A stretch of DNA of 47,788 bases, from positions 1 through 47,788 of the forward strand of contig JADLDR010000170.1 of assembly GCA_020846535.1 (NCBI GenBank). The letters run 5' to 3'. The translations under genes were made by a program, and so were the position numbers. Under the pieces are notes generated by a model, which ran no database searches, was not told the origin of the DNA, and saw nothing but the letters and a program-made list of their open reading frames with translations. Position 1 is the first letter of the stretch; each line of letters opens with the position of its first letter. This document shows, piece after piece, positions 32,309 through 40,668 of the stretch. Source of the DNA: Armatimonadota bacterium (GTDB taxonomy: Bacteria; Armatimonadota; JADLDR01).

Positions 32309-34882
32309 ATGAAACTCGTTTTTTCGCTGCTTTTGGCCCTCGGGCTTGCCGGGATGTCGGTCTGTCAGGAGCCACAGGTCGGCCCGGTGGAGGGCGGAGG
32401 GCACATCGTGCCGACCCTCCAGCGCATCCGCCCGGCGGGGCAGTCCGTGGAGATGGGGGGACGTCCGGTCGATTTAACGCTTTCGCCTGATGGGAAAACC
32501 GTTTACATCAAGGACGACCGCGGGCTGGTGGTGGTCGATGCGGAATCGTGGCAGATGCGCCAGGAATTGCCTTTCAAGGAAGGGGGAGGCTCCATGCACG
32601 GCATTGCGGCCAGCCGTGACGGGAAGTTCGTCTATCTGACCGCCGCGGGAAATCATCTCTGGGAAGGCCGGGTGCTTTCGGGCGGGAAGGTGGAATGGGC
32701 GCGGGGCATTGTGCTGCCGGGGCCGGGCGGGGAGGGGAGCGCTCATGGCTGCGGCATCGCCCTCACGCCGGACGGCAAAGGAGCCTATGTCTGCCTGTCG
32801 CGTAACAACAGCCTGGGTTATGTGGACCTGGAATCGGGCGCATTGAAAAAGGAGATCAAAGCCGGGGTGGCGCCCTTCGATGTGGTGCTTTCGCCTGACG
32901 GCAGGACGGCCTATGTCTCCAACTGGGGAGGCCGCCACCCGAAGAAAGGGGAAAAGACCGCCAAATCCTCCGGGACCGATACCCTGGTGGACGACCGGGG
33001 AGTGGCGGCCAGCGGCTCCGTCTCCCTTATCGATCTGGCGAAAGGGGAGGAAGCGGGCCAGGTGGCGACGGGCCTGCACCCGGCGGATATGGAACTATCG
33101 GCGGACGGGGCCATGCTGTATGTCGCCAACGCCAACTCCGATACGGTCAGCGTGATCGATACCGCTGCCTGGAAAGTGGCGGAAACGATTCCGGTGCGCC
33201 CGGACGCCCGCCTTCCGTTCGGCAGCGCGTCCAACGCCCTCGCCCTGAGCCGGGACGGGAGTACCCTTTTCGTGGCGAACGGGGGCAACAACGCCGTGGC
33301 CGTGGTGTCGCTCCGGAAAGGCAGCCGCGGCGAAAGCGCGGTGCGCGGCTTTATCCCCACAGGCTGGTATCCGGGCGGGGTCGCGGCTGACGGGCGGAAC
33401 CTCTATATCGTGAATGTCAAAGGTGTCGGCTCGCGCCGCAAGAGCCCGCAGGAGCGCGGCTGGCATGTCTACTGGTCTCTGGGAACGGCAGGCAGGGTGG
33501 CCCTTCCCGATGCCCGGACCCTCCGGCGCTATACGGCTCAGGTGCGGGCCGATGCGCGGGTCCCCCAGATATTGCGGGCATGGGAGAAATCGGCCACCGG
33601 CAAAAAGCCTGTGCCCGTTCCCGCCCGGACAGGGGAGCCTTCGGTCTTCGAGCATGTGGTCTATATCATCAAGGAAAACCGCACCTATGACCAGATCCTG
33701 GGCGATCTGGAGAAAGGGAACCGGGACCCGGCCCTGTGCATCTTCGGGCGGGAGGTCACGCCCAACCATCACGCCCTGGCGGAGCAGTTCGTCCTTCTGG
33801 ATAACTTCTACTGCAACGGGGTGAACTCCGCGGACGGGCACTCGTGGGCCACAGAAGGGAACGTCACCGACCATCTGGAGAAATCTTTCGGGGGATTTAC
33901 CCGTTCCTACACCTTCGGAGACGACCCGCTCACCTATTCGTCCTCCGGCTTTATCTGGGACAATGTGCTGCTGCACGGCCTGTCGTTCCGCAACTACGGG
34001 GAGATGGATTACGCCGAACCGGTCCCCGCCGGTTCCTCCTTCGAGGCGATCTACCGGGACTATATCCAGAAGACGGGCAGGATCACCTTCACGCAGAGCA
34101 TCGGCATTGAAACGCTCCGGCGCTATAGCTGCCGGGACTACCCGGGCTGGAACATGGATATCCCCGATGTCCTCCGGGCCGATGTCTTTCTGAAGGAACT
34201 CAAGGAGTGCGATATCAAAGGGGAGTGGCCGGATTTCCTCATCGTATACCTGCCCAGCGACCATACCTCCGGCACTTCGCCCGGATCGCCGACCCCGCGG
34301 GCGCGGGTGGCGGATAACGATCTCGCCCTGGGCCGGGTGGTGGAGGCGATTTCGAAAAGCCGCTTCTGGCCGAAGACCTGCATCTTCGTGGTGGAGGACG
34401 ACCCGCAGGCCGGATTCGACCATGTGGACGGCCACCGTTCCATCAGCCTGGTCATCAGCCCTTATACCCGCCGGGGCGCGGTCGTCAGCCGGTTCTACAA
34501 CCAGACTTCGGTGCTGCACACGATGGAGCGCATCCTGGGCCTGCCGCCCATGAACCAGATGGATGCCATGTCACCTCTGATGAGCGAATGCTTTACCGAT
34601 GTCCCCGATTTCCGGCCCTACGCCTCCCTTCACAACCGAGTCGTTCTGGACGAGATGAATCCGAAGCTGAGCGATCTGCAAGGCAAGCTCCTTGACTGGG
34701 CCAAGAAGAGCCTGGCGGAGCCGTTCCAGAAGTTCGATGAGGCCGACGAAGATACCCTGAACCGCATCCTCTGGCATGCTGTCAAGGGGGTAGACGTCCC
34801 CTATCCCGCGCATCTGGCAGGCGCTCACGGCTCGGGCCTGAAGGCCCTGGGGCTGAAGCTGGAGGCTGAGGAAGAGGATTGA
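32309..34882 (+). CDS. Secreted YVTN-type beta-propeller fused to a phosphoesterase domain
   Basis: An 857-aa exported protein with signal peptide MKLVFSLLLALGLAGMSVC. Residues about 45-380 are a seven-bladed-type propeller with repeated blades (VDLTLSPDGKTVYIKDD, VVLSPDGRTAYVSNWGG, MELSADGAMLYVANANSDTVSVID, LALSRDGSTLFVANGGNNAVAVV). Residues about 445-830 are a phosphoesterase domain (PF04185, acid phosphatase/phospholipase-C family): VVYIIKENRTYDQILGD, LLDNFYCNGVNSADGHSWATEGN, FLIVYLPSDHTSG, IFVVEDDPQAGFDHVDGHRS. These hold the expected Asp/His/Glu metal-binding residues. It probably cleaves a phosphate ester outside the cytoplasm, with the propeller binding the substrate. AAGGAG is 5 nt before the ATG. 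The gene stands alone between a possible promoter and a hairpin. Confidence 0.9.
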   Translation: MKLVFSLLLALGLAGMSVCQEPQVGPVEGGGHIVPTLQRIRPAGQSVEMGGRPVDLTLSPDGKTVYIKDDRGLVVVDAESWQMRQELPFKEGGGSMHGIAASRDGKFVYLTAAGNHLWEGRVLSGGKVEWARGIVLPGPGGEGSAHGCGIALTPDGKGAYVCLSRNNSLGYVDLESGALKKEIKAGVAPFDVVLSPDGRTAYVSNWGGRHPKKGEKTAKSSGTDTLVDDRGVAASGSVSLIDLAKGEEAGQVATGLHPADMELSADGAMLYVANANSDTVSVIDTAAWKVAETIPVRPDARLPFGSASNALALSRDGSTLFVANGGNNAVAVVSLRKGSRGESAVRGFIPTGWYPGGVAADGRNLYIVNVKGVGSRRKSPQERGWHVYWSLGTAGRVALPDARTLRRYTAQVRADARVPQILRAWEKSATGKKPVPVPARTGEPSVFEHVVYIIKENRTYDQILGDLEKGNRDPALCIFGREVTPNHHALAEQFVLLDNFYCNGVNSADGHSWATEGNVTDHLEKSFGGFTRSYTFGDDPLTYSSSGFIWDNVLLHGLSFRNYGEMDYAEPVPAGSSFEAIYRDYIQKTGRITFTQSIGIETLRRYSCRDYPGWNMDIPDVLRADVFLKELKECDIKGEWPDFLIVYLPSDHTSGTSPGSPTPRARVADNDLALGRVVEAISKSRFWPKTCIFVVEDDPQAGFDHVDGHRSISLVISPYTRRGAVVSRFYNQTSVLHTMERILGLPPMNQMDAMSPLMSECFTDVPDFRPYASLHNRVVLDEMNPKLSDLQGKLLDWAKKSLAEPFQKFDEADEDTLNRILWHAVKGVDVPYPAHLAGAHGSGLKALGLKLEAEEED

Positions 34883-34924
34883 TCCCTTTAGCCGTGGGAT
34901 TGGTGTGATCGAAAGGGGAGGCAG

Positions 34925-34949
34925 GAGGGCGACCCGATGGATCGCCCTC
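34925..34949 (+). terminator. Intrinsic terminator after the phosphoesterase gene
   Basis: GAGGGCGA (34925-34932) pairs with TCGCCCTC (34942-34949) and is followed by TCTTTACT. It lies 43 bp after the stop at 34882 and just before the end of mobA on the other strand, so it separates two converging genes. Confidence 0.65.
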
Positions 34950-34963
34950 TCTTTACTATGAGC

Positions 34964-35551
34964 TTATACCAGAATTCCCAGCGCCTCCTCATACGCTTCG
35001 GGTGTGTTCACATTCATGAAGGTGCGACCGGAAGGGGCGAAGGGCAGGATATCCTCGTCTCCGATCACCCGGATAGCCTGATGTTTCAGCAAATCCATCA
35101 TCTGAAGCCTGCCCGAATGAATGCGAGCTTCGACTCCGGCCAGGATGGATCGGGCGTAGACAGCCTGGAGAGGCTGAAGCCGCCCTTCCCACACAGGCAC
35201 GATGGCGTCGCCCGCCAGAGGCAGTTCGGCAAGGTGACTGAGGAAGGCTGCCGAAACGAAAGGAACATCGCAGGATACGATCAGGCATTTCGGCCTCTCC
35301 AGATGCTTCAGGGCCGTATACAGCCCGCCCATCGGCCCGCGCTCCGGCATATCGTCCTCCAGAATTTGAGCGCCTGTCTCCGGCAGTCGCTGGCCCTTCG
35401 CTTTCACCACGGTCAGCCGCGGAAAAGCCTCTTGCAGGCGCTGAACGATGCGCTCCAGCATCGCTTCTCCTCCGAAGGGGAGCGATGCCTTGTCGCGCCC
35501 CATCCGGCTGCTCTTGCCGCCTGCCAGAATGAACAACTCGATATCCGCCAT
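34964..35551 (-). CDS. mobA: Molybdenum cofactor guanylyltransferase MobA
   Basis: A 195-aa cytoplasmic nucleotidyltransferase. LFILAGGKSSRMGRDKASLPFGG at the N-terminus is the MobA/IspD-type GTP-binding signature (L-A-G-G-x-S-x-R-M-G-x-D-K). EDDMPERGPMGGLYTAL is the conserved RGPLGG-like loop, SCDVPFVSAAFL holds the Mg-binding CDxPF motif, and FMNVNTPEAYEEAL is the typical C-terminus. It attaches GMP to molybdopterin to make the guanine dinucleotide cofactor. GGAGG is 5 nt before the ATG. No other Mo-cofactor gene or Mo-enzyme lies nearby, so it is an isolated housekeeping-type gene, divergent from the gene at 35645. Confidence 0.95.
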   Translation of the reverse strand: MADIELFILAGGKSSRMGRDKASLPFGGEAMLERIVQRLQEAFPRLTVVKAKGQRLPETGAQILEDDMPERGPMGGLYTALKHLERPKCLIVSCDVPFVSAAFLSHLAELPLAGDAIVPVWEGRLQPLQAVYARSILAGVEARIHSGRLQMMDLLKHQAIRVIGDEDILPFAPSGRTFMNVNTPEAYEEALGILV

Positions 35552-35644
35552 CGCCGCCTCCGGGCAGGGAATTTGCTTCGCTCGCAGAATCAGGGGTTTT
35601 GTACAGAATTATAGCAGAAAACCTTCTATTTGTAAGGAGACATC

Positions 35645-37816
35645 ATGCTTCGCCATTATCTAATGATCATGCTGATGGCGCTGCCCGCCGCTGCCGGGAG
35701 ATGCGCCGCCGTTTCGGCCGGGGACGGCCTTGCCATCGAGTTCCGGGAAAGCGACGGCGGCATCGCGGCGGTCCGGCTGAGAGGCAAAGCCCTGAAGCTG
35801 AACGGCGCTCCGGGCGGCTTCTACGTGGTGGATATGGCCGCCGAGGGGCGGCTGGGCCAGATGGACTACCGCAGCGAAGGGTATCCCGGCACGCGCCTGA
35901 AGGCCGCAGCCCGGCGCTCCCCGACCGGAGCCGTGATCCAGGGGCAGGCGAACGGCCTCTGGGTCAGGGCGCGAGTGGAGAGCCGGGGCGATTATATCGC
36001 TGTTACGGGCGATCTGGTGAACCTGAGGCCGGAGGAAGACAGGGCCGTGATCCTCTACTTCAGGCTGCCCATCGACGGGACAGCGGCCCGGTGGGGAAAG
36101 AACCTGGGCATGGATGAGACTATCCGGAAGGGCCAGCAGTATATCAACTGGACGCACTTTCACCAGGCGTACCGTCCCGCCATGTCGCGCCTGCCCCTGG
36201 CCGCGCTGTCGGGGACGGACTGGGGCGTGACCGTGGCCCAGCCGATGGAGGTGCCTCGCTTTTTCCGCATCGCCTACCAGGAACCTTACGGCCTCCAGAT
36301 GGAATACGAGTTCGGGCTGTCGCCGGTGGCCTGGAAGTTCCGGAATCGCGCCCCTTTTCGCTTCCTGCTCTACCGGCACGATCCGGCCTGGGGGCTGCGC
36401 TCGTCCTTCGACCGCTACTACCGCTTCTTCCCGGATCTCTTTCGCAAGATCGTGCGGGACGGCCTCTGGGTGGTCAACTGGAACGAGATGGAGCCTGCGC
36501 TGGGCGACCCGGCGGATTACGGTGTCGTCTTCAACGAGACGGGCCGGTGGGCCGACGAGAAGCAGCGAGCGCAGGATGTCCTTTCGATGATGTATATCGA
36601 GCCATGGTGCGACCATATCGAAGGAACGCCGGACAAAATCGAGGGCATGGCACAGGACACGCCGGAAAACCGCCGGGAGGCACGCTTCGGGCGCGGGGCC
36701 GATCTGAGAACCAATGCATTGCAGCTCCTCAACTCCGCCGTCTACGGCCCGGGCGGGAAGATGCTCGATCCCCGAGAGGCCGCCGTGGGCGGCTATTATG
36801 TCGAAGGGGATGAGCAAAACCCCTATTACCGCTACCTGACCAACCCGGACCCCGAACTGCCGACCCCTTTCGGGGGCATGAACCGGGCGCAGAAGATCAT
36901 CCGGTACGATCTCTACACCTCCTGGGGGCAGCAGACGCAGGAGTGCCAGTACGAAAAGGACGGTATCTACTACGATTCCATCGGGGCGTCCTGGGCGGGG
37001 AACCACCTCCACAACTTCAGGCGGGAACACATGCCCTACGCGGATTTTCCCCTCACTTTCGACCATAAAACCGGGAAAGTGACGATCACGCACGGCTTTT
37101 CCGCCATCGAGTTTCTCCGCCAGTGTACCACCCAGGCCCATAACGACGGACGGCCCACTATGGGCAACGCCAGCCCTGGCTACTTCCTCCCATTCGTGGC
37201 CCCCTATCTGGACATGGGAGGGGCCGAAGAGAACTATGAGCATGAGGAATATTTCGACGGGTTGAAAGAGGAGCGCGCCCTGATGTACCAGAAGCCGCTT
37301 TCTTACCTCAACAATGCCAATCTCGCCGACCCGAAAAAGGCCGAATCGGTGATGAACCGGCTTCTGACCTATGCCTGCTACCCTGGGGCCGCAGGCGTTC
37401 CGAAAATGAAGGAGCAGCGATCCCTCTACCGGGCCTATATCCCTCTCTATAACGCTCTCGGGGCCGCAGGCTGGGAGCCGATCCCTTATGCCCGGCTCTC
37501 GCGCCCAGACATGTGGTGCGAGCGGTTCGGGAGCGCCCAGAAAGGCTTTTTTATCGCCGTCCGGAACCCCGGAAAAGCGGGGGAAGCCGTACTCTCCCTC
37601 GATATGAAATCTCTCGGCATCTCGAAGGCCCGCTTTGCGGCTATCACCGGCTGCCTTATTGTCAGCGCGGGGCCGTCCGGAGTCCGCCTTTCCATTCCGG
37701 CCCGGTGGACAGCCGTTATCGCCGTCAACCGCCCGGACGCCTCATCCCTGGCCGAACGCCACCGCCAGGAGATCGCTCGCTATAAAGCAGGAAGTTCTCC
37801 TGATCCCAACGGCTAG
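35645..37816 (+). CDS. Large secreted glycoside-hydrolase-like protein
   Basis: A 723-aa exported protein with signal peptide MLRHYLMIMLMALPAAAGRCAA. The first 250 residues form a beta-sandwich-like domain (LAIEFRESDGGIAAVRLRGKALKL ... VRARVESRGDYIAVTGDLVNLRPEEDRAVILYFRLPI), resembling the N-terminal domain of GH36/GH97-like enzymes. A barrel-like part follows, with YIEPWCDHIEG, KDGIYYDSIGASWAG (paired acidic residues at a strand end), YADFPLTFDH and NASPGYFLPFVAPYLDMGGAEENYEHEEY, and a C-terminal beta domain (GFFIAVRNPGKAGEAVLSLDMKSLG) closes it. The architecture is glycosidase-like, but I cannot give a family or substrate. AAGGAG lies 5 nt before the ATG. The similar secreted gene at 37852 follows after 35 bp, so the two form an operon. 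Confidence 0.75.
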   Translation: MLRHYLMIMLMALPAAAGRCAAVSAGDGLAIEFRESDGGIAAVRLRGKALKLNGAPGGFYVVDMAAEGRLGQMDYRSEGYPGTRLKAAARRSPTGAVIQGQANGLWVRARVESRGDYIAVTGDLVNLRPEEDRAVILYFRLPIDGTAARWGKNLGMDETIRKGQQYINWTHFHQAYRPAMSRLPLAALSGTDWGVTVAQPMEVPRFFRIAYQEPYGLQMEYEFGLSPVAWKFRNRAPFRFLLYRHDPAWGLRSSFDRYYRFFPDLFRKIVRDGLWVVNWNEMEPALGDPADYGVVFNETGRWADEKQRAQDVLSMMYIEPWCDHIEGTPDKIEGMAQDTPENRREARFGRGADLRTNALQLLNSAVYGPGGKMLDPREAAVGGYYVEGDEQNPYYRYLTNPDPELPTPFGGMNRAQKIIRYDLYTSWGQQTQECQYEKDGIYYDSIGASWAGNHLHNFRREHMPYADFPLTFDHKTGKVTITHGFSAIEFLRQCTTQAHNDGRPTMGNASPGYFLPFVAPYLDMGGAEENYEHEEYFDGLKEERALMYQKPLSYLNNANLADPKKAESVMNRLLTYACYPGAAGVPKMKEQRSLYRAYIPLYNALGAAGWEPIPYARLSRPDMWCERFGSAQKGFFIAVRNPGKAGEAVLSLDMKSLGISKARFAAITGCLIVSAGPSGVRLSIPARWTAVIAVNRPDASSLAERHRQEIARYKAGSSPDPNG

Positions 37817-37851
37817 GCCGTAAGGCGATGCAGTCTGCGAGGAGCGTTCTG

Positions 37852-39849
37852 ATGAAAGGGAACCTCATGAATCTTGTCCTGAAAGCTCTGCTGCTCTGCG
37901 CCTCCGCTGGGGCGCTGGCGGGGGCCGCCCAAGCCGGGCCGGTGGCGGTGGCCGCCGGGTATCATATCCGCAATGTCTCCCCGGAGGAGATGCGGCCCGA
38001 GGGCAGCCCCGAGATTCAGGCCGTCAAGGCGGCCCATCCCGACCTGGGAGGCATGGTTTATCTCTATATCCGCAACGATTCCGCGACTGCGGTGGCGCTG
38101 GAGGATCTTTCCTGGCAGGGAATGGGCGTCCGGCAGCATGCCGCCGCGCCCGGCTATAACGCCATCTGGTGGCGGATGCTTCCCGACAGTCTGCCACCGG
38201 GCGGGGAAGGGGAGATCGCCCTCTGCCTGCGAAAATCGCTGGATGCGCCCACCGAGTTCACTGCCCGCTTTTCGGACGGCACTGCCCTGCGGCAGACGGT
38301 TTCTCTGGATTCTCCGCCCTTCCGGATCGAAACGCTCGCTTTCGGCGAAGATCTCCGGACGGTCTATCTCTATATTGAAGCGGCCTCTAAAGACTCCCCT
38401 CGCCCTAAAGAGGTCTGGCTGGACGGCAAGCCTCTCCGCAGGGAAACGCGGTGGCTCAGCAGGGGCTATGCGGGCGGGGTGCGAGCCGCTGTCGTCCGGC
38501 TGGCCCGGCCCCTGGAGCGCGGCAGGCTCTATACCTTTCGCGTGGCATCGGGAAAGACGGTGGTCGGGGCTACCATGAGGGCCTTTTCGGGCCTCTCCCG
38601 GTTCGGCACGTACGGGTACGGGGAGTTCGAGCGGTATGCGGCCAGCGGGCTGAACGCCTATAACAGCTTCAGCACTGTGTCCAAACAGGGGCTGGACGAG
38701 GCCCGGAAGCAGAGCGTCAAGGTGGTGATGGTCGTCGGGACGGGCGCTCCCCCGGCGGAGACGGCAGGGCATCCGGCCCTTTTCGCCTACCTGGCGATGG
38801 ACGAGCCGGATGTTCACGACTATTCCAGGGACAAGGGTCGCCCGATGAATCTGCGCCCCGGTACCCTGGCGATGGAGATGGTGAACGCCGCGGAAAGCTG
38901 CCGGAAGGCCGACCCTCTCACCCCCACCATGACCACCCTCGACCTCACCTTCGTACCCAACAATTACTTTATCTACGGCCCTGTGGCCGATATCGCTAAT
39001 CCCGACTGCTACCCGATCTCTATCGGCTGGCCCATCCAGGCGATCCGCGAGAAGGCCCGCACGGTCAAGCGGGCGGCGGCCCCGCGCCCCTTTATGCTGA
39101 CCTATCAGGGCTGCTGGGAAGAGATCGGCATCCCGCAGGATCACTGGGTCGGAGCGCCCGAAATCCGGCGGGAAGGGTGGCAAAAGTTTGCCGCTACTTC
39201 CAAACTGAGAGGCTTCGGACGCGCCCCGGTGCCGCCGGAAATCAGGATGCAGATGCTCTATGCCATCGGCTGCGGGGCCAGAGGTCTTTACTCCTATACG
39301 GACGCCACCGAAGCAGGGGGAAGCCTCATTTTCCATTCTTCAGCGGATGTGCCCGAACTCTGGCAGGCTGTCGGGCAGACGAGCCGGATGCTCCGCCAGG
39401 TCGCCTCCCTCATCGAGATCGGGCATCCGGTGGCCTGGGCGACCGCCAGCCAGCCGTCGCTCTGGGCCAGCACCCTCCTGGCCGGCGAAAAAGCCGCTCT
39501 GGTGGCAGTGGTCAATGAGGACAACCAGGCAGACCGAAACGGATTCAAACAGAACCCGGCCCGGGATGCGCGATTCGCTTTTCCCGATCTCCCCTGGCTC
39601 CAAATCGCAGGCGTCTGGAGGGTGGATGAGGGGGCTTTTGTTCCCGCCCCCTATGGCAAGGAAAAGGGCCGGATCGTCTGGAGCGAACCGGCCCTGACCG
39701 ATGCGGCGCTCTACCTGGTGTCTTCCGATCCTGCGCTGGCCCGCCGGTTGAGCGACCGGGCGCAAAAAGAGGCTCCGGTCGCCACCGCAAAGGGTAAAGA
39801 AAAGGGGCCGGAGAGCTATCTCAAGGGCAGAAGAAGAACCGAACCGTAG
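37852..39849 (+). CDS. Secreted glycosidase-like protein
   Basis: A 665-aa exported protein; after MKGNLMNLVLKALLLCASAGALAGAAQA (signal peptide) come about 220 residues of beta-rich domain (MVYLYIRNDSATAVALEDLSWQGMGV ... VKEVWLDGK-like strands), then a barrel-like part: YGYGEFERYAASGLNAYNSFSTVSKQGLDEARKQSVKVVMVVG, LFAYLAMDEPDVHDYS (candidate acidic pair), MTTLDLTFVPNNYF, NPDCYPISIGW and MQMLYAIGCGARGLYSYTDA. It resembles unnamed GH-like proteins of carbohydrate degraders; no family can be fixed. Start: GAGGAG lies 7 nt before this ATG; the ATG at 37867 with AAAGGG 6 nt away is an alternative. The Shine-Dalgarno area (TGCGAGGAGCG at 37836-37846) looks like a scrap of the dispersed repeat. The tail is Lys/Arg-rich. 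Confidence 0.75.
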   Translation: MKGNLMNLVLKALLLCASAGALAGAAQAGPVAVAAGYHIRNVSPEEMRPEGSPEIQAVKAAHPDLGGMVYLYIRNDSATAVALEDLSWQGMGVRQHAAAPGYNAIWWRMLPDSLPPGGEGEIALCLRKSLDAPTEFTARFSDGTALRQTVSLDSPPFRIETLAFGEDLRTVYLYIEAASKDSPRPKEVWLDGKPLRRETRWLSRGYAGGVRAAVVRLARPLERGRLYTFRVASGKTVVGATMRAFSGLSRFGTYGYGEFERYAASGLNAYNSFSTVSKQGLDEARKQSVKVVMVVGTGAPPAETAGHPALFAYLAMDEPDVHDYSRDKGRPMNLRPGTLAMEMVNAAESCRKADPLTPTMTTLDLTFVPNNYFIYGPVADIANPDCYPISIGWPIQAIREKARTVKRAAAPRPFMLTYQGCWEEIGIPQDHWVGAPEIRREGWQKFAATSKLRGFGRAPVPPEIRMQMLYAIGCGARGLYSYTDATEAGGSLIFHSSADVPELWQAVGQTSRMLRQVASLIEIGHPVAWATASQPSLWASTLLAGEKAALVAVVNEDNQADRNGFKQNPARDARFAFPDLPWLQIAGVWRVDEGAFVPAPYGKEKGRIVWSEPALTDAALYLVSSDPALARRLSDRAQKEAPVATAKGKEKGPESYLKGRRRTEP

Positions 39850-39901
39850 GGACGCGCCTGAAAGCAAGGCAGAGGGCAGATTTATCGGCCTGCCCCTACG
39901 G
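39844..39901 (+). terminator. Hairpin after the 37852 gene (repeat-like)
   Basis: CCGTAGGG at 39844-39851 pairs with CCCTACGG at 39894-39901, with an inner GGGCAG/CTGCCC pair. It overlaps the last codons of the gene. The sequence is related in style to the GTAGGGGCGCG repeat at 30530, so it may be a decayed copy used as terminator. Confidence 0.5.
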
Positions 39902-39913
39902 ATGAACCGGAAA

Positions 39914-40089
39914 TTACCGCCGCCGGTTGTCGTCTTCCAGGTCGGCAAGATCCCCCAGGGGATCCTCGCTGGCCGGGCGGAGATTGGGGAATTGTGCGTA
40001 TGACGCATCCCGGCCAGAGCCGCGCCTGTCCTCCAGGTCTGCGGGGTCGCCGTAAGGGGCCTGGCTGGCTGGGATCAGGTTGTCATGGG
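39914..40089 (-). pseudogene. Frameshifted C-terminal part of the small acidic repeat protein
   Basis: Continuing from the gene at 40083-40214 in the next frame, the sequence reads HDNLIPASQAPYGDPADLED through PASEDPLGDLADLEDDNRRR to a TAA at 39914, with no stop between. Two copies of a PAS-x-x-P-x-GD-x-ADLED unit are visible. Omitting one A within GGGAAAGAACCC joins both parts into one 99-codon protein, and the total span 39914-40214 is 301 bases, exactly one more than a multiple of three. Either the gene is broken, the base is a sequencing error, or a translational frameshift occurs. Confidence 0.55.
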
Positions 40090-40214
40090 TTCTTTCCCGC
40101 GAATATATTCTGAAGAGTATCGATCAAGCCCCCTCCGTCTCCACGCTGATAAGGGGTTCTTTCGTCATCGCAAACCGCGTCAAGGGCGCGCCGGAGTAAA
40201 TTATCGAGAGCCAT
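40083..40214 (-). CDS. Small protein, N-terminal part (43 aa, apparent frameshift at its end)
   Basis: The frame MALDNLLRRALDAVCDDERT ... GGLIDTLQNIFAGKNP has an excellent AAAGGAG 6 nt before its ATG and begins 14 bp after the lipoprotein gene at 40229, so it is a real operon member. No family is recognised; residues 26-42 (DGGGLIDTLQNIFAGKN) look like a small amphipathic helix with a Gly-rich turn. The stop comes just after the GGGAAAG run, and a coherent repeat-bearing continuation lies in the next frame (39914-40089). Confidence 0.6.
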   Translation of the reverse strand: MALDNLLRRALDAVCDDERTPYQRGDGGGLIDTLQNIFAGKNP

Positions 40215-40228
40215 TCTTGTCTCCTTTT

Positions 40229-40396
40229 CTAGCCTGAGCGGTCGCTCCTGTATCCTCCGCGCCGTGTATCGTCTATAGGGGGAAGAGACGCCTGGCTGCC
40301 CCGTCCCTCGCCGCCCATACAGCCTGCCAAAAGTTGAGCCATCAATATCGCTGCCATGCAAAAGGCGGACTTGCGATAGGAGTATTTCAAACCCAT
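40229..40396 (-). CDS. Small lipoprotein
   Basis: A 55-aa predicted lipoprotein: MGLKYSYRKSAFCMAAILMAQLLAGC with lipobox LAGC, followed by a short Gly/Ser/Arg-rich polar tail (MGGEGRGSQASLPPIDDT). GGGAGGAG is 6 nt before this ATG and decides it over an in-frame ATG 18 nt upstream. The next gene starts 14 bp on. Tiny lipoproteins of this kind are common entericidin-like or accessory envelope proteins; no function is assigned. The 272-bp gap upstream (40397-40668) shows no gene. Confidence 0.6.
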   Translation of the reverse strand: MGLKYSYRKSAFCMAAILMAQLLAGCMGGEGRGSQASLPPIDDTRRGGYRSDRSG

Positions 40397-40547
40397 CGGA
40401 GACTCCTCCCTCAAAATGCGTCAGCAACTACAATGCCAAACCGATACGGCCCATGGAAGTTGATTGTCACTTTTAGATACATTTGGGGAAGCAAAAAGTT
40501 TTAGAGGATTGATCCGAGCGTACCACAGCCTGCCATACTCCTTCAAG

Positions 40548-40567
40548 TGTAGGTAGCAATTTGGGTA
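40548..40567. repeat. Solo copy of the ACCCAAGTTGCTACCTAC repeat arm
   Basis: GTGTAGGTAGCAATTTGGGT is the reverse complement of the outer arm of the palindrome at 30491-30510 with one mismatch over 18 bp. It stands alone in the gap between the small lipoprotein and the beta-helix gene. Confidence 0.6.
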
Positions 40568-40668
40568 GCTATGGCACAGAGACCCAAGCCCGGCCAAACT
40601 TTTTCTCGTTTTATTTTAGAGCCTGCGTCGTTATTCCGTCGTATGCTCGTTTTCAATACCCTTCAGCC

